Source: Bacillus sp. B15-48 (GTDB lineage: Bacteria > Bacillota > Bacilli > Bacillales > Cytobacillaceae). Taken from it: DNA of 64,000 bases. Made by a program: the position numbers and the translations under genes. The stretch covers positions 434,001 through 498,000 of the forward strand of contig NZ_WOFU01000004.1 of NCBI RefSeq assembly GCF_016879755.1. The letters run 5' to 3'. This document shows, one piece after another, positions 1 through 7,567 of this stretch. The notes under the pieces are model-generated. The model had not been told where the DNA came from and did not search any database. It was given only the letters and a program-made list of their open reading frames with translations. Position 1 is the stretch's first letter. The number at the start of each line of letters is the position of its first letter.

Positions 1-923
1 GCCATATACCTTTTATTCCGAGGACCTGACTCTTCTCCAGAACAAATCGCAGACATCATACCTGCTACATTTGCGCTTTGACCACCAAAAAATCCAGCCA
101 GCATTGAAAATAAGCCTCCTGCTGAAATAATCGATTTTATTGGTGGATTAAATCGGGTACTCTGCAAAGCACCTATTCCAGGTGCAGCATCATTGCTTAG
201 GACAAGTAATGTCAACGGAAGTGAAATAGTTAACAATGCAGTGGTCGAAAATTCCGGCATATAAACACTTGGCAAAACATATTGAGTTTCTAACGGTGAG
301 ATTTGAATATCCTGTGTGACGAGAACAGTCACGAGCGCGACTGCTACCGCACCAAGTACAGCGGGAACCCGTTTAATCCATTTTGTGAAAATAAAAAAGC
401 TGATGAGAGCGGGAATACCGACCACAGCCAAGTCATTCACCGATGAAACTAGTCGAACGACATAAGTGGTAATGAGCCCGCCCAGCATGGCAGCAATCGT
501 TTCCTTAGGAAACCATTTCATAATTTTCGTAAATAAACCAGAAATCCCAATGATGAACATGATGGCACCAGATAAAAGATAGGCACCAACCAGTTCCGAG
601 AAAGAAAATAATGGGGTCATGGTAACAAGAAACGCAACACCTGAAATAGAATGTGCCCCAGTAATTGGAATCTTATATAGTAAAGGGAAAATAATGCCGA
701 ACAGCCCACCGAAGAAATAAACAGCAAACATCCATGAAATCGTTTGTCCTGGAGTAAACTGTCCTACGCTTGCGGCTTCTAATATAATGGCAGGCGGTCC
801 GGTCATCGCCAACATTCCTGAAATCATTCCTGACGAGACATTGTTCACATTTAAATCTTTTAAAGGATGGTGGTTCGTTTTCTGCCCAAACACTTTTTTC
901 TCCGCATTCGTTTCACTTTCCAT
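1..923 (-). CDS. BenE-family benzoate/H+ symporter-like permease (C-terminus beyond window)
   Basis: This is a polytopic inner-membrane permease, 307 codons of which are visible; the 3' end runs off the left edge. My translation shows hydrophobic helices and the TGPPAI segment near the N-terminus. It aligns along its length with the complete permease at 5104-6348 (matching TGPAMI, the SW.F.VYF.....G.....L..KIPI block and CGSEDSGP/CSGEESGP). BenE proteins import benzoate and related aromatic acids with protons. The ATG at 921-923 is preceded by AAGGAG about 10 nt upstream. It is the last gene of the dioxygenase operon, so its cargo is probably the dioxygenase substrate. The exact substrate cannot be read from the sequence. 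Confidence 0.85.
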   Translation of the reverse strand, partial: MESETNAEKKVFGQKTNHHPLKDLNVNNVSSGMISGMLAMTGPPAIILEAASVGQFTPGQTISWMFAVYFFGGLFGIIFPLLYKIPITGAHSISGVAFLVTMTPLFSFSELVGAYLLSGAIMFIIGISGLFTKIMKWFPKETIAAMLGGLITTYVVRLVSSVNDLAVVGIPALISFFIFTKWIKRVPAVLGAVAVALVTVLVTQDIQISPLETQYVLPSVYMPEFSTTALLTISLPLTLLVLSNDAAPGIGALQSTRFNPPIKSIISAGGLFSMLAGFFGGQSANVAGMMSAICSGEESGPRNKRYM

Positions 924-944
924 AAAACATGGGCTCCTTGTTCA

Positions 945-1424
945 TCATAGAATGAAACTCATATTCCCCAAATATTCATTGTTATTCAATAATTCAATTT
1001 TCTTGAACCTGATTTTGAAGTCGTCTCCTTTCGGTACGAGGTGGTGTTCCATGCGGGCCGCATAGACCGTTTGAATCCCCCTTCTCAGTTCAACAAGCAT
1101 CAAGTTCGATGTGACTATGACTTCTTCTTCGTTTTCATCAAGGACTTCTACATTCGTAATGAAATGTCTTGTCTCCGAACGAGGTTCTTGACCATAGGCT
1201 AAGCCTGTCTGTAAACGCCATACACGTTCTTCAAGACGTGAACGATCGTCATATATGATGGATACATGTGTTTCCGGGTCGATGTCGGCACTGTTACACG
1301 GTACCCAATATTTGCAGTCATCCGTAAACAGGTCAAGCCATTCACCAAGCTCATGGCTATTAATGTATCTAGCTTCCTTGTATAAAAATGCTTCAATTTG
1401 TTCTAGTTTGATTTTTGTTTGCAT
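945..1424 (-). CDS. Aromatic-ring-hydroxylating dioxygenase beta subunit
   Basis: This is the small, structural subunit of a two-component Rieske oxygenase, 159 aa, which is a typical length. It has the SnoaL/NTF2-like cone fold: an N-terminal helix (IEAFLYKEARYIN), then WLDLFTDDCKYWVP, a conserved feature of beta subunits, and a C-terminal KKIELLNNN strand. It has no metal or redox site; in this family the subunit holds the alpha3beta3 hexamer together. It starts 12 bp downstream of the alpha-subunit stop, so the two are co-translated. The pairing with alpha makes the assignment firm. Confidence 0.95.
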   Translation of the reverse strand: MQTKIKLEQIEAFLYKEARYINSHELGEWLDLFTDDCKYWVPCNSADIDPETHVSIIYDDRSRLEERVWRLQTGLAYGQEPRSETRHFITNVEVLDENEEEVIVTSNLMLVELRRGIQTVYAARMEHHLVPKGDDFKIRFKKIELLNNNEYLGNMSFIL

Positions 1425-1436
1425 CCTCCTGCCCTC

Positions 1437-2600
1437 CTATTCCTGTTCCATTAACCGCTTCCACTCTTTGTAAATCGCACGGGTTGACACTTCGTCGCTT
1501 GAATTTGATGAAATAATGCCCTGTTCATCGACCTCTTCACGATGCATCCCTCGACCAATGGCGAGCCATTCATCCCCGCTTGCTTTCAACCCTTCTTTCA
1601 CTCGGTCAAACGCAACTTCCACATCATCTGGACTTCCGAATCCAGCTGGGCCGTAGAAACCCTCGTGTACACGCAGTCGCTGAGCGTTCTCCTCTTTAGA
1701 AGCGCCTTTTAACATGATTGGATACAGTTTGACTTCTGTCCGTTCCTCGCTCACTGGCTCGATGACTCGCACTTGCGATCCGAGAATTCCAAGATTCGGG
1801 AAAATGATTAAGTTAAACGGCAAAGCACCAATTCCTAAACTTCCTGCAAGTTCATAAAGTGAATGGCCATTTCCAAGGTCCGATACTTTCTCCTCTTTAT
1901 GCATTTGCGCAAATTTTTTCTTACTACCTGTACGTTTTTCTACAAGGTCAAAGAATGTTTTGTGCACAAAGCTTAAATGATAAGGATCAATTGTATTTTC
2001 TAGCTGAAATTTCCAGTTGGCATTCAAGAAATATTTGTGCTTTCCTGCAGATAGTTCAATTCCATCAGGGCCTGTTTCTGCAACATAATCAAGGTAAGGC
2101 ATTGCATTGCCTAGGTGTTCTTTAAGCGAGTGAACATCTTCATTCAGGCTTGCGAAGATGAACCCTTGATAACTGTCTACGCGCGGAACATGGATGAGGC
2201 TCATTTGGTCTCGTTTAAACTCTTCCCCATAACCATCTTGGAAAGGAGCTCCGAGTAACTTCCCGCAGTTGGAGTATGTCCAGCCATGGTAAGCACAACG
2301 GAAAGCGTTTGCGTTTCCTTTTTCAGCTTGGCATACTGATGCACCACGGTGACGGCACCGATTGAACATAACGGAGATTTCTCCGCTGTCGGCACTGCGT
2401 GTCACAATGACCGGCTGTGAGCCAATTCTAGTTGTCTTGTAATCTCCCGGATTGGCAATCTCACTTTCATGGGCCACATACACCCAAGTGCTTCCGAAAA
2501 TTTTTTCAATTTCCATTTCAAACACTTCCGGGTCTGTGTAAATCTTTCCGTGCACTGCTCCTTCTTTCACGTAATCTGCAATTTTAATTTTTGTAGTCAT
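1437..2600 (-). CDS. Aromatic-ring-hydroxylating dioxygenase alpha subunit (Rieske)
   Basis: This is the catalytic subunit, 387 aa from the ATG at 2598-2600. An in-frame GTG four codons upstream overlaps the ribosome-binding site and is less likely. The Rieske [2Fe-2S] ligands are Cys82-x-His84 and Cys102-x2-His105. The mononuclear iron ligands are in NTIDPYHLSFVH (Asp205, His208, His213). It inserts both O2 atoms into an aromatic ring. At 387 aa it is shorter than the roughly 430-450 aa of benzoate or biphenyl enzymes. No dedicated reductase or ferredoxin gene is adjacent; the ferredoxin at 39.2 kb is one candidate partner. The substrate is unknown, but the flanking BenE permease suggests an aromatic carboxylate. 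Confidence 0.93.
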   Translation of the reverse strand: MTTKIKIADYVKEGAVHGKIYTDPEVFEMEIEKIFGSTWVYVAHESEIANPGDYKTTRIGSQPVIVTRSADSGEISVMFNRCRHRGASVCQAEKGNANAFRCAYHGWTYSNCGKLLGAPFQDGYGEEFKRDQMSLIHVPRVDSYQGFIFASLNEDVHSLKEHLGNAMPYLDYVAETGPDGIELSAGKHKYFLNANWKFQLENTIDPYHLSFVHKTFFDLVEKRTGSKKKFAQMHKEEKVSDLGNGHSLYELAGSLGIGALPFNLIIFPNLGILGSQVRVIEPVSEERTEVKLYPIMLKGASKEENAQRLRVHEGFYGPAGFGSPDDVEVAFDRVKEGLKASGDEWLAIGRGMHREEVDEQGIISSNSSDEVSTRAIYKEWKRLMEQE

Positions 2601-2662
2601 TTCCCTTTTCACCTACTCTTTATATTTAGTGTGCCATACTCGGATATAAGTAATTTATTTTT

Positions 2663-2908
2663 TTATTCATTCGTTCCACTAATCAGTGGTGGCTGTTGTT
2701 GCTTCTTATCTTTCCAACGGGTTTGTGACGGATCAAGGAGGTGATGCAAGTCTTCATGTTTACACCATGCAAGACTTTCCAACTCCAACGGATCTAAGTA
2801 AATTTTCTTTTTCGTTCGAATATCTTGAATCATTAACCTAGGACCTTTGGATGAACTATCTAGTTCTACGACTACTCTGGCAAATTCATTTTTTAATAGC
2901 ATCTTCAC
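2663..2908 (-). CDS. Small conserved-looking protein at the head of the dioxygenase operon
   Basis: This is an 81-residue protein I do not recognise with certainty. It is acidic in the middle, contains the segment LDPLELESLAW and ends in a lysine/glutamine-rich tail. It has no cysteine pair, signal peptide or membrane helix. Start choice is ambiguous: GTG at 2908 behind GAGAGGTG, or ATG at 2902 behind AGGTG. It is the first gene after the promoter and two operator palindromes, 50-60 bp before the dioxygenase alpha subunit. It is therefore probably expressed with it and may be an accessory of the oxygenase; no function can be assigned. Confidence 0.7.
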   Translation of the reverse strand: MKMLLKNEFARVVVELDSSSKGPRLMIQDIRTKKKIYLDPLELESLAWCKHEDLHHLLDPSQTRWKDKKQQQPPLISGTNE

Positions 2909-2939
2909 ACCTATATATCACCTCTCAATACTAATTATG

Positions 2940-2986
2940 GTTAGTACTAACTAACAGTTAATGTATAGTCGTTTGTTAGTACTAAC
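2940..2986. promoter_or_regulatory. Two GTTAGTACTAAC operator palindromes
   Basis: A perfect 12-bp palindrome, GTTAGTACTAAC, occurs at 2940-2951 and again at 2975-2986, with centres 35 bp apart. Additional GTTAG half-sites flank them (2992-2996; CTAAC at 2951-2955). They lie downstream of the -10 box of the dioxygenase promoter, in the 5' leader, where a bound repressor would block elongation. Close variants occur at 13794-13805 and 14338-14349. The symmetry and length fit a TetR- or MarR-type dimer. The binding protein is not identified. Confidence 0.8.
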
Positions 2987-3024
2987 TATAAGTTAGGCTA
3001 GTAGTTGTTAAATTCTATATTATT

Positions 3025-3054
3025 AGAATATTCGAAACAAACTATGAATGTCAA
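3025..3054 (-). promoter_or_regulatory. SigA-type promoter of the dioxygenase operon
   Basis: On the minus strand a perfect -35 TTGACA (3054-3049) is separated by 18 bp from TATTCT (3030-3025, four of six consensus positions). Transcription would start near 3018 and run through the two operator palindromes into the 81-aa gene and the dioxygenase. The same TTGACA/TATTCT pair, with 17-bp spacing, occurs at the head of the molybdenum hydroxylase operon. Confidence 0.65.
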
Positions 3055-3067
3055 GACATTTTTATTA

Positions 3068-3152
3068 AATCGCTCATGGTTATGTTTTTTCCTCGTAATA
3101 ACCAGGGTGAGCATCCAACGCTTTACAAGCAGGACCTCACCTATGAGCGATT
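3068..3152 (-). ncRNA. Candidate structured RNA: three-way junction of inverted repeats
   Basis: A perfect 10-bp closing stem (AATCGCTCAT at 3068-3077 pairs with ATGAGCGATT at 3143-3152) encloses two further stems. GGTTAT at 3078-3083 pairs with ATAACC at 3098-3103, and GGTGAG at 3106-3111 pairs with CTCACC at 3136-3141. The second arm holds an inner hairpin, GCTT-tac-AAGC. On the minus strand one loop carries UCCU and the other AGGA, which could kiss. It lies between the mocA stop and the dioxygenase promoter. There is no clear U-run, so it is not an ordinary terminator. I cannot match it to a known riboswitch class. Confidence 0.5.
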
Positions 3153-3165
3153 GATATACATCCTT

Positions 3166-3774
3166 TCAGCACGTTTTGCCAGCAAGCAGTGCCTCGTATT
3201 GTTCTGGAGTATCAATATCTTGAATTTCCGGTCGGTTCATTTCTGTATACGAAACAAAGTTGGCATATTTTTTTAATACGGACCTACCCCCTTCATCTCC
3301 TTTTACCTTCAGTAACTCAGGGAATATTTCCCTTTTAAATAATACGGGATGCCCTTTTTTCCCGTAATAAGCGGCCTGATAAATTAGGTGCGTTTGCTTT
3401 GATGAATCTGTGATGACTGCGTTGATTTCGTTGACAGACATGAGTGGCTGATCACCAAGCAGGAAAATTGCTGCATCTGCCTCTTTCGGTAGCGCTTCAA
3501 TTCCTGCAATAAAAGAGGTGGACATGCCTTCATCAGCTTTTCTGTTCAAGATGACGATATCTGCACCGCCTTTTTCTGCTTCCTGTACAAGACCATCAAT
3601 CTTTGGATGAACGACAACGACGATTCCGTTTACATTTGACTGTTTGCATTGGTCAAGTACATGGGAAAGCAAAGTTTTTTCCTTAAAAGGCAGTAACAGT
3701 TTCGGTTTTCCCATTCTTTTAGACAGGCCTGAAGCCAAAATAATAGCCCAAACTTTCTCTGTTACGCCTTCCAT
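3166..3774 (-). CDS. mocA: Molybdenum cofactor cytidylyltransferase-like protein (MocA family)
   Basis: This is a 202-aa nucleotidyltransferase of the MobA/MocA family. The N-terminal signature LASGLSKRMGKPKLLLPF binds the nucleotide, and LGDQPLMS and GHPVLF are the family's other conserved blocks. MocA transfers CMP from CTP to molybdopterin, making the MCD cofactor used by bacterial xanthine-dehydrogenase-type enzymes. It overlaps the end of xdhC by 13 bp, so translation is coupled. Its presence next to XdhC and downstream of a molybdenum hydroxylase fits maturation of that enzyme. Bacillus PucB is the nearest named relative that I know. Confidence 0.88.
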   Translation of the reverse strand: MEGVTEKVWAIILASGLSKRMGKPKLLLPFKEKTLLSHVLDQCKQSNVNGIVVVVHPKIDGLVQEAEKGGADIVILNRKADEGMSTSFIAGIEALPKEADAAIFLLGDQPLMSVNEINAVITDSSKQTHLIYQAAYYGKKGHPVLFKREIFPELLKVKGDEGGRSVLKKYANFVSYTEMNRPEIQDIDTPEQYEALLAGKTC

Positions 3775-4877
3775 AAGAGATCATCTTTCTTCATTTTGCC
3801 ATTAAAGGGGTCTAGTTTTTCAGTCATTTTACGACCAGTTCCCCCTCGATACACAAGAGTAATTTCAGCGATAATGCTTAATGCAATTTCTTCCGGTGTT
3901 TTCGAACCGATATCCAAGCCGATTGGACTGTGAATCTTTTTGAGTGTTTCCGTATCTTCAAACACAATCCCTTTACTTAGCTCCATCGTCCGTTTCCGCG
4001 GCCCAAGCAAACCAATATATGCTGCAGGGGAATGAATGATTTTTTCAAACATAAGTTGGTCTTGAATAAAATGGTGTGACATCAGCACTATATACGTATT
4101 GTCGTCAATTTCCAAATTCGGCGTTTCTCCAGAAGGATACTGAATTAAAGAATTTGCTAAAGGGAAATTATCCTTGTTAATATACTTCGGGCGATGATCC
4201 ATCACAGTCACTCGCCATTTTAACTCCTTGGCAATACGAACGAGGGGGACAGCATCCGGACCTGCTCCATACACCGCTAAATGAAGTGGAGGAGAAATGT
4301 AATCGTAAAAAACGTCTACACTCTTACCACCAACCTCGAGTGTCTTCGTTGCAGGTTGCAATCCTTTCTGATCTAAATAATCAGCCGCAACTTCTTGATA
4401 AGAAATCGCTCTCAAATCTTTTTGCTCGTCACGGATGACCCATCTTTTTCCTATGAGTCCTTTGTCTTCTGAGTCAATAATCACGATGGAATCGGTTGTC
4501 TTCTCCTGGCCAAGGCGGAACCACTCTTCGATCACCTGTGCCTTTTCTGGCTTTCTTTCAGGAAGATAAGGCTCTAAAAAGATGTTCATTTTTCCATTAC
4601 AGCCAAGACCAAGCCCCCAAATCAAGTCGCCATCATCCATGAAATCATAATGGACAATCTTTTCATGTTCGTTTTCAATGACCTCATTTGCAATCATCGC
4701 TAGGTCACCTTCAACACAACCGCCGCTCATCAATCCTGTCAGTTTGCCATCCTCCGATATAAAACACTTCGTCCCTGTTTTTTGATATGTGGATCCCTTT
4801 GTTGAAACGATTGTACCAAGCACACCATTTATGCCACTTTCTTTGCACCTGATGATTTCCTCATAAATCTCATGCAT
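3762..4877 (-). CDS. xdhC: XdhC-family molybdenum hydroxylase maturation factor
   Basis: A 371-aa XdhC/CoxI protein. The N-terminal half has the conserved GSTYQKTGTKCFI and MSGGCVEGDL blocks. The C-terminal half is a Rossmann domain (LAVYGAGPDAVPLV, then VMDHRPKY, MSHHF and YIGLLGPRKR). The family binds molybdenum cofactor, helps sulfurate it and inserts it into xanthine-dehydrogenase-type apoenzymes. The ATG at 4877 sits 6 nt after GAGGTG; an upstream GTG overlaps that site and was not chosen. It has its own promoter at 4953-4980 and is translationally coupled to mocA. Confidence 0.92.
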   Translation of the reverse strand: MHEIYEEIIRCKESGINGVLGTIVSTKGSTYQKTGTKCFISEDGKLTGLMSGGCVEGDLAMIANEVIENEHEKIVHYDFMDDGDLIWGLGLGCNGKMNIFLEPYLPERKPEKAQVIEEWFRLGQEKTTDSIVIIDSEDKGLIGKRWVIRDEQKDLRAISYQEVAADYLDQKGLQPATKTLEVGGKSVDVFYDYISPPLHLAVYGAGPDAVPLVRIAKELKWRVTVMDHRPKYINKDNFPLANSLIQYPSGETPNLEIDDNTYIVLMSHHFIQDQLMFEKIIHSPAAYIGLLGPRKRTMELSKGIVFEDTETLKKIHSPIGLDIGSKTPEEIALSIIAEITLVYRGGTGRKMTEKLDPFNGKMKKDDLLWKA

Positions 4878-4952
4878 GTCTGTCACCTCGGAACTTATAA
4901 AAATATAAATCTTCTAAAAGTACTAAATTATCTTACTATTCTTTTTCTTTCA

Positions 4953-4980
4953 ATAATATCACTATAACAAAAAATGTCAA
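4953..4980 (-). promoter_or_regulatory. SigA-type promoter of xdhC-mocA
   Basis: On the minus strand TTGACA (4980-4975) is followed after 16 bp by TATTAT (4958-4953), five of six matches to the -10 consensus. It lies about 75 bp upstream of the xdhC ATG. No GTTAGTACTAAC palindrome is present here, so maturation genes may be expressed independently of the substrate-controlled promoters. Confidence 0.65.
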
Positions 4981-5103
4981 CTTGCTTTTGGATAGAAGAC
5001 TAGGAGAAGTACGATTTTACGTGACTGTGGTTTGGTAAAGTAGAGTTGGAGAAGGGTTTACATTCTTCAACCGATTGTCAAACCCACTCCAAAAAAACGG
5101 ATA

Positions 5104-6348
5104 TTATAAAGCCTTTTTCTGCTGAGTCAGTTGCCCATGGGAAACTTTCGTACGAAAATGGTCTCTTTCCATAATGAAAGAAATTAAAAAGCTTCCAGCT
5201 ATCGCCCAAAATGGAGAACCAATATTAAAAAAACTAATATCCGACATCCCAATAACAAGCGCGAAGAAAGCTCCCATTTGAAATTTGTCTGCAGAAAAAG
5301 CGAGCTTTACTGAATTTAAAAGGACACCAATCATGGAAAGTCCAGCTATAGCCGTAACAATCACAAGTGGAATCGCAATAACAAATGGGACGATTAAACC
5401 TGCCATTATCCCAAATAAAATAAAGAAAAAACCGTTAACTACCGATGCGGCATAACGTCCAGATTTAGGGCCAGAGTCTTCTGATCCACAAATCGCAGTC
5501 ATTGGTCCCGCTGCATTAATGGCATGCGCGCCAAAGAGAGCGGCAATAAATCCAAACCCCGAGCTCCATATTGCGATTTCATTAATAGGCTGCTTATATT
5601 TTTGTGCAATTAAAACCCCAATCGCCTGCGCATTTTCCGTACAGATAACGAGCAATGCTAATGGCAAGGAAATCGATATAATTGCATTCAGGTTAAAAAC
5701 GGGAATCATAAGCTCAGGCATGACAAATACACTTTCCAACTGAGGAACCTGCACTTCTCCGAGTGATACGGCAATTAAAAAGGCAGCGATTAAAGCAGTT
5801 AACACTGGTGGAATTCCTTTTAAAAAACGTGAAGATAAAATAAAAAATAAGACTGCTGCGCCGGCAATAAGCGGAGATAGTTTAACAGATGTGACCATAT
5901 CGATTGCAAAGTGGATCATAACGCCAAAAATCATTCCCATCACAATCGGAACTGGAATCCAGCGAATCACTTTTTCGATTAAACCTGATACGCCAAGAAT
6001 GAAAATAATTAAATTGGCAATTAAATAGGCGCCCACTGCTTCACTCAATGAAAATTGCGTCAAAGAACCCGATACTAAAACTGCCCCGGCAATTGAATAT
6101 GCTCCGGCAATAGGAATGCGATGTTTAAGCGAAAATAAAATACCCATGAGACCGCTGAAAAAATAGACGGAAAAAAGCCACGATATCATCTGGGAATGAG
6201 TTAAACCACCATTGGCTGCTCCGTTTATAATGATCATTGCAGGGCCTGTACATCCAAAAATGGAGGCAACAATTCCGGATCCGACGGTTTTCATGTTAAG
6301 AAACTTTGGCAAGTCTCTCGCTCCAGAGAGAATACGATACTCTGCCAT
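5104..6348 (-). CDS. BenE-family benzoate/H+ symporter-like permease
   Basis: A complete 414-aa polytopic membrane protein with about 12 predicted helices. It has the TGPAMIIINGAANGGL segment near residue 35, HRIPIAGAYSIAGAVL in the third helix region, and AGPMTAICGSEDSGP in the middle. These match BenE transporters, which import benzoate-like acids with protons. A paralogue lies at 1-923. GGAGGTCAGTT precedes the ATG. It follows the TRAP binding protein at 7.5 kb but is separated from it by a strong terminator, so it may be expressed at a lower level. Two unrelated importers in one block suggests two related substrates or redundancy. Confidence 0.87.
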   Translation of the reverse strand: MAEYRILSGARDLPKFLNMKTVGSGIVASIFGCTGPAMIIINGAANGGLTHSQMISWLFSVYFFSGLMGILFSLKHRIPIAGAYSIAGAVLVSGSLTQFSLSEAVGAYLIANLIIFILGVSGLIEKVIRWIPVPIVMGMIFGVMIHFAIDMVTSVKLSPLIAGAAVLFFILSSRFLKGIPPVLTALIAAFLIAVSLGEVQVPQLESVFVMPELMIPVFNLNAIISISLPLALLVICTENAQAIGVLIAQKYKQPINEIAIWSSGFGFIAALFGAHAINAAGPMTAICGSEDSGPKSGRYAASVVNGFFFILFGIMAGLIVPFVIAIPLVIVTAIAGLSMIGVLLNSVKLAFSADKFQMGAFFALVIGMSDISFFNIGSPFWAIAGSFLISFIMERDHFRTKVSHGQLTQQKKAL

Positions 6349-6405
6349 AACTGACCTCCAAACGTTACAGATGATCGGAAAGCAATGTTCAAAATAAACA
6401 ACAAT

Positions 6406-6437
6406 TTGTCAGAAGTACAAATCTGTACTTCTGACAA
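6406..6437 (-). terminator. Intrinsic terminator after the TRAP binding-protein gene
   Basis: A perfect 14-bp stem (TTGTCAGAAGTACA and its complement) with a 4-nt loop, followed on the minus strand by ATTGTTGTTT. It lies 8 bp past the binding-protein stop codon and before the BenE gene. Confidence 0.8.
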
Positions 6438-6444
6438 GGGATAA

Positions 6445-7500
6445 TTATTGTGCTTTAATTTCTTTTACTTTTTCAATAAATTCATTGATTAATGGATTTT
6501 TAGATGCGTATTCATCTTGGATTTCTTGCGCAATTGCTCTAATTTCACCCATATCCTCAAAGTCATGGAAAGTGACGCCTTGCTCTTTCGCTTCTTCAAT
6601 GAACTCATCATGTTTTTGTACTGTTATTTCATATGAATAATCAGAAGATACTTTCGCTGCATCTAAAACGATTTGCTGTTCTTCCGCTGTCATCTTGTCC
6701 CAAATCACTTGACTATACAACTGTGCAATTACCCAGTCATGATGTCCAGTTAATGTAACGTGCTTTCCGACTTCATAATATCGGTTACTTAAAACAGCAT
6801 CTACGTCAACGTCTGCGGCATCAAGTACGCCTGTTTGCAAACTACTGTACACTTCCTGCATAGACACTGGTGTTGGACTTGCACCAATCGCTTCATAGAA
6901 ATCACTTGTTGCTTTTCCAGGTGGAATTCTTACTTTCAACCCTCTTAAATCACCCATTGTTGTAATTGGCTTTAGAGAGAAGATGTGACGGTTATCAATG
7001 GTAATGTAACCAATCGGAACAGTACCTTCACTTTCATCTAGGCTACCCAAGATTTCAAGAGCAAGATCTGTATCTACCATTGCTTTCAATGTGTCGAAAT
7101 CCTCAATGAGGAATGGCATATTCCAGGCATTTAACGCTTCTGATTTTGTTGTCAAGTTCGCAATTGTGGACCAAACCATATCAAGTGAACCGTTCTTCAT
7201 TTGTTCCATCATGTCAGGCTCAGTGCCAAGTTGTTGCTGTGGGTATATTTCGACGCGAATTTTCCCATCAGATTTTTCTTCCACTTCTTCCTTAAACTTT
7301 TCTGCAGATAGATGAAGAAGATGGGAGTCTGCGGTCACGTGGCCAATTTTGATTACGCGTTCAGAATTTCCACTTCCGCTGCCATTTCCCTCTCCATTTG
7401 TACCTTCACTGCCAGATGAGCTGTTGCTTCCACATGCACTTAACAAAAGACTAAAAAACAATAACAATGTCACTACGAGAAAACTATTTTTCTTTTTCAA
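6445..7500 (-). CDS. dctP: TRAP transporter substrate-binding lipoprotein, DctP family
   Basis: A 351-aa extracytoplasmic receptor. The signal peptide ends in the lipobox LLSAC (Cys about residue 22), followed by a Ser/Gly/Asn linker. The mature part shows the DctP signature GLKVRIPPGKATSDFYEAIGASPTPVS around residues 185-210; the arginine there normally clamps a substrate carboxylate. It therefore captures an organic acid and hands it to the DctQ/DctM membrane pair encoded just upstream. The strong terminator downstream should keep its mRNA abundant, as is usual for binding proteins. Confidence 0.93.
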   Translation of the reverse strand: MKKKNSFLVVTLLLFFSLLLSACGSNSSSGSEGTNGEGNGSGSGNSERVIKIGHVTADSHLLHLSAEKFKEEVEEKSDGKIRVEIYPQQQLGTEPDMMEQMKNGSLDMVWSTIANLTTKSEALNAWNMPFLIEDFDTLKAMVDTDLALEILGSLDESEGTVPIGYITIDNRHIFSLKPITTMGDLRGLKVRIPPGKATSDFYEAIGASPTPVSMQEVYSSLQTGVLDAADVDVDAVLSNRYYEVGKHVTLTGHHDWVIAQLYSQVIWDKMTAEEQQIVLDAAKVSSDYSYEITVQKHDEFIEEAKEQGVTFHDFEDMGEIRAIAQEIQDEYASKNPLINEFIEKVKEIKAQ

Positions 7501-7567
7501 TTAAAATCCCCCTTATTTCTTTATAATAAATTACATAAACGATGACGTCCCTCGGTGCCGTTCTTCT

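Noticed and set aside
3068-3152. M-box (Mg2+) riboswitch
   Set aside because: Only a short AGGTGAGG-like match was seen, and neither the overall fold nor the downstream gene fits a magnesium transporter. I did not assign it to any class.
7091-7315. Plus-strand open frames inside the 1-45 kb minus-strand genes
   Set aside because: Many frames of 60-160 codons exist opposite real genes, but they lack ribosome-binding sites and domains and are explained by the coding strand.
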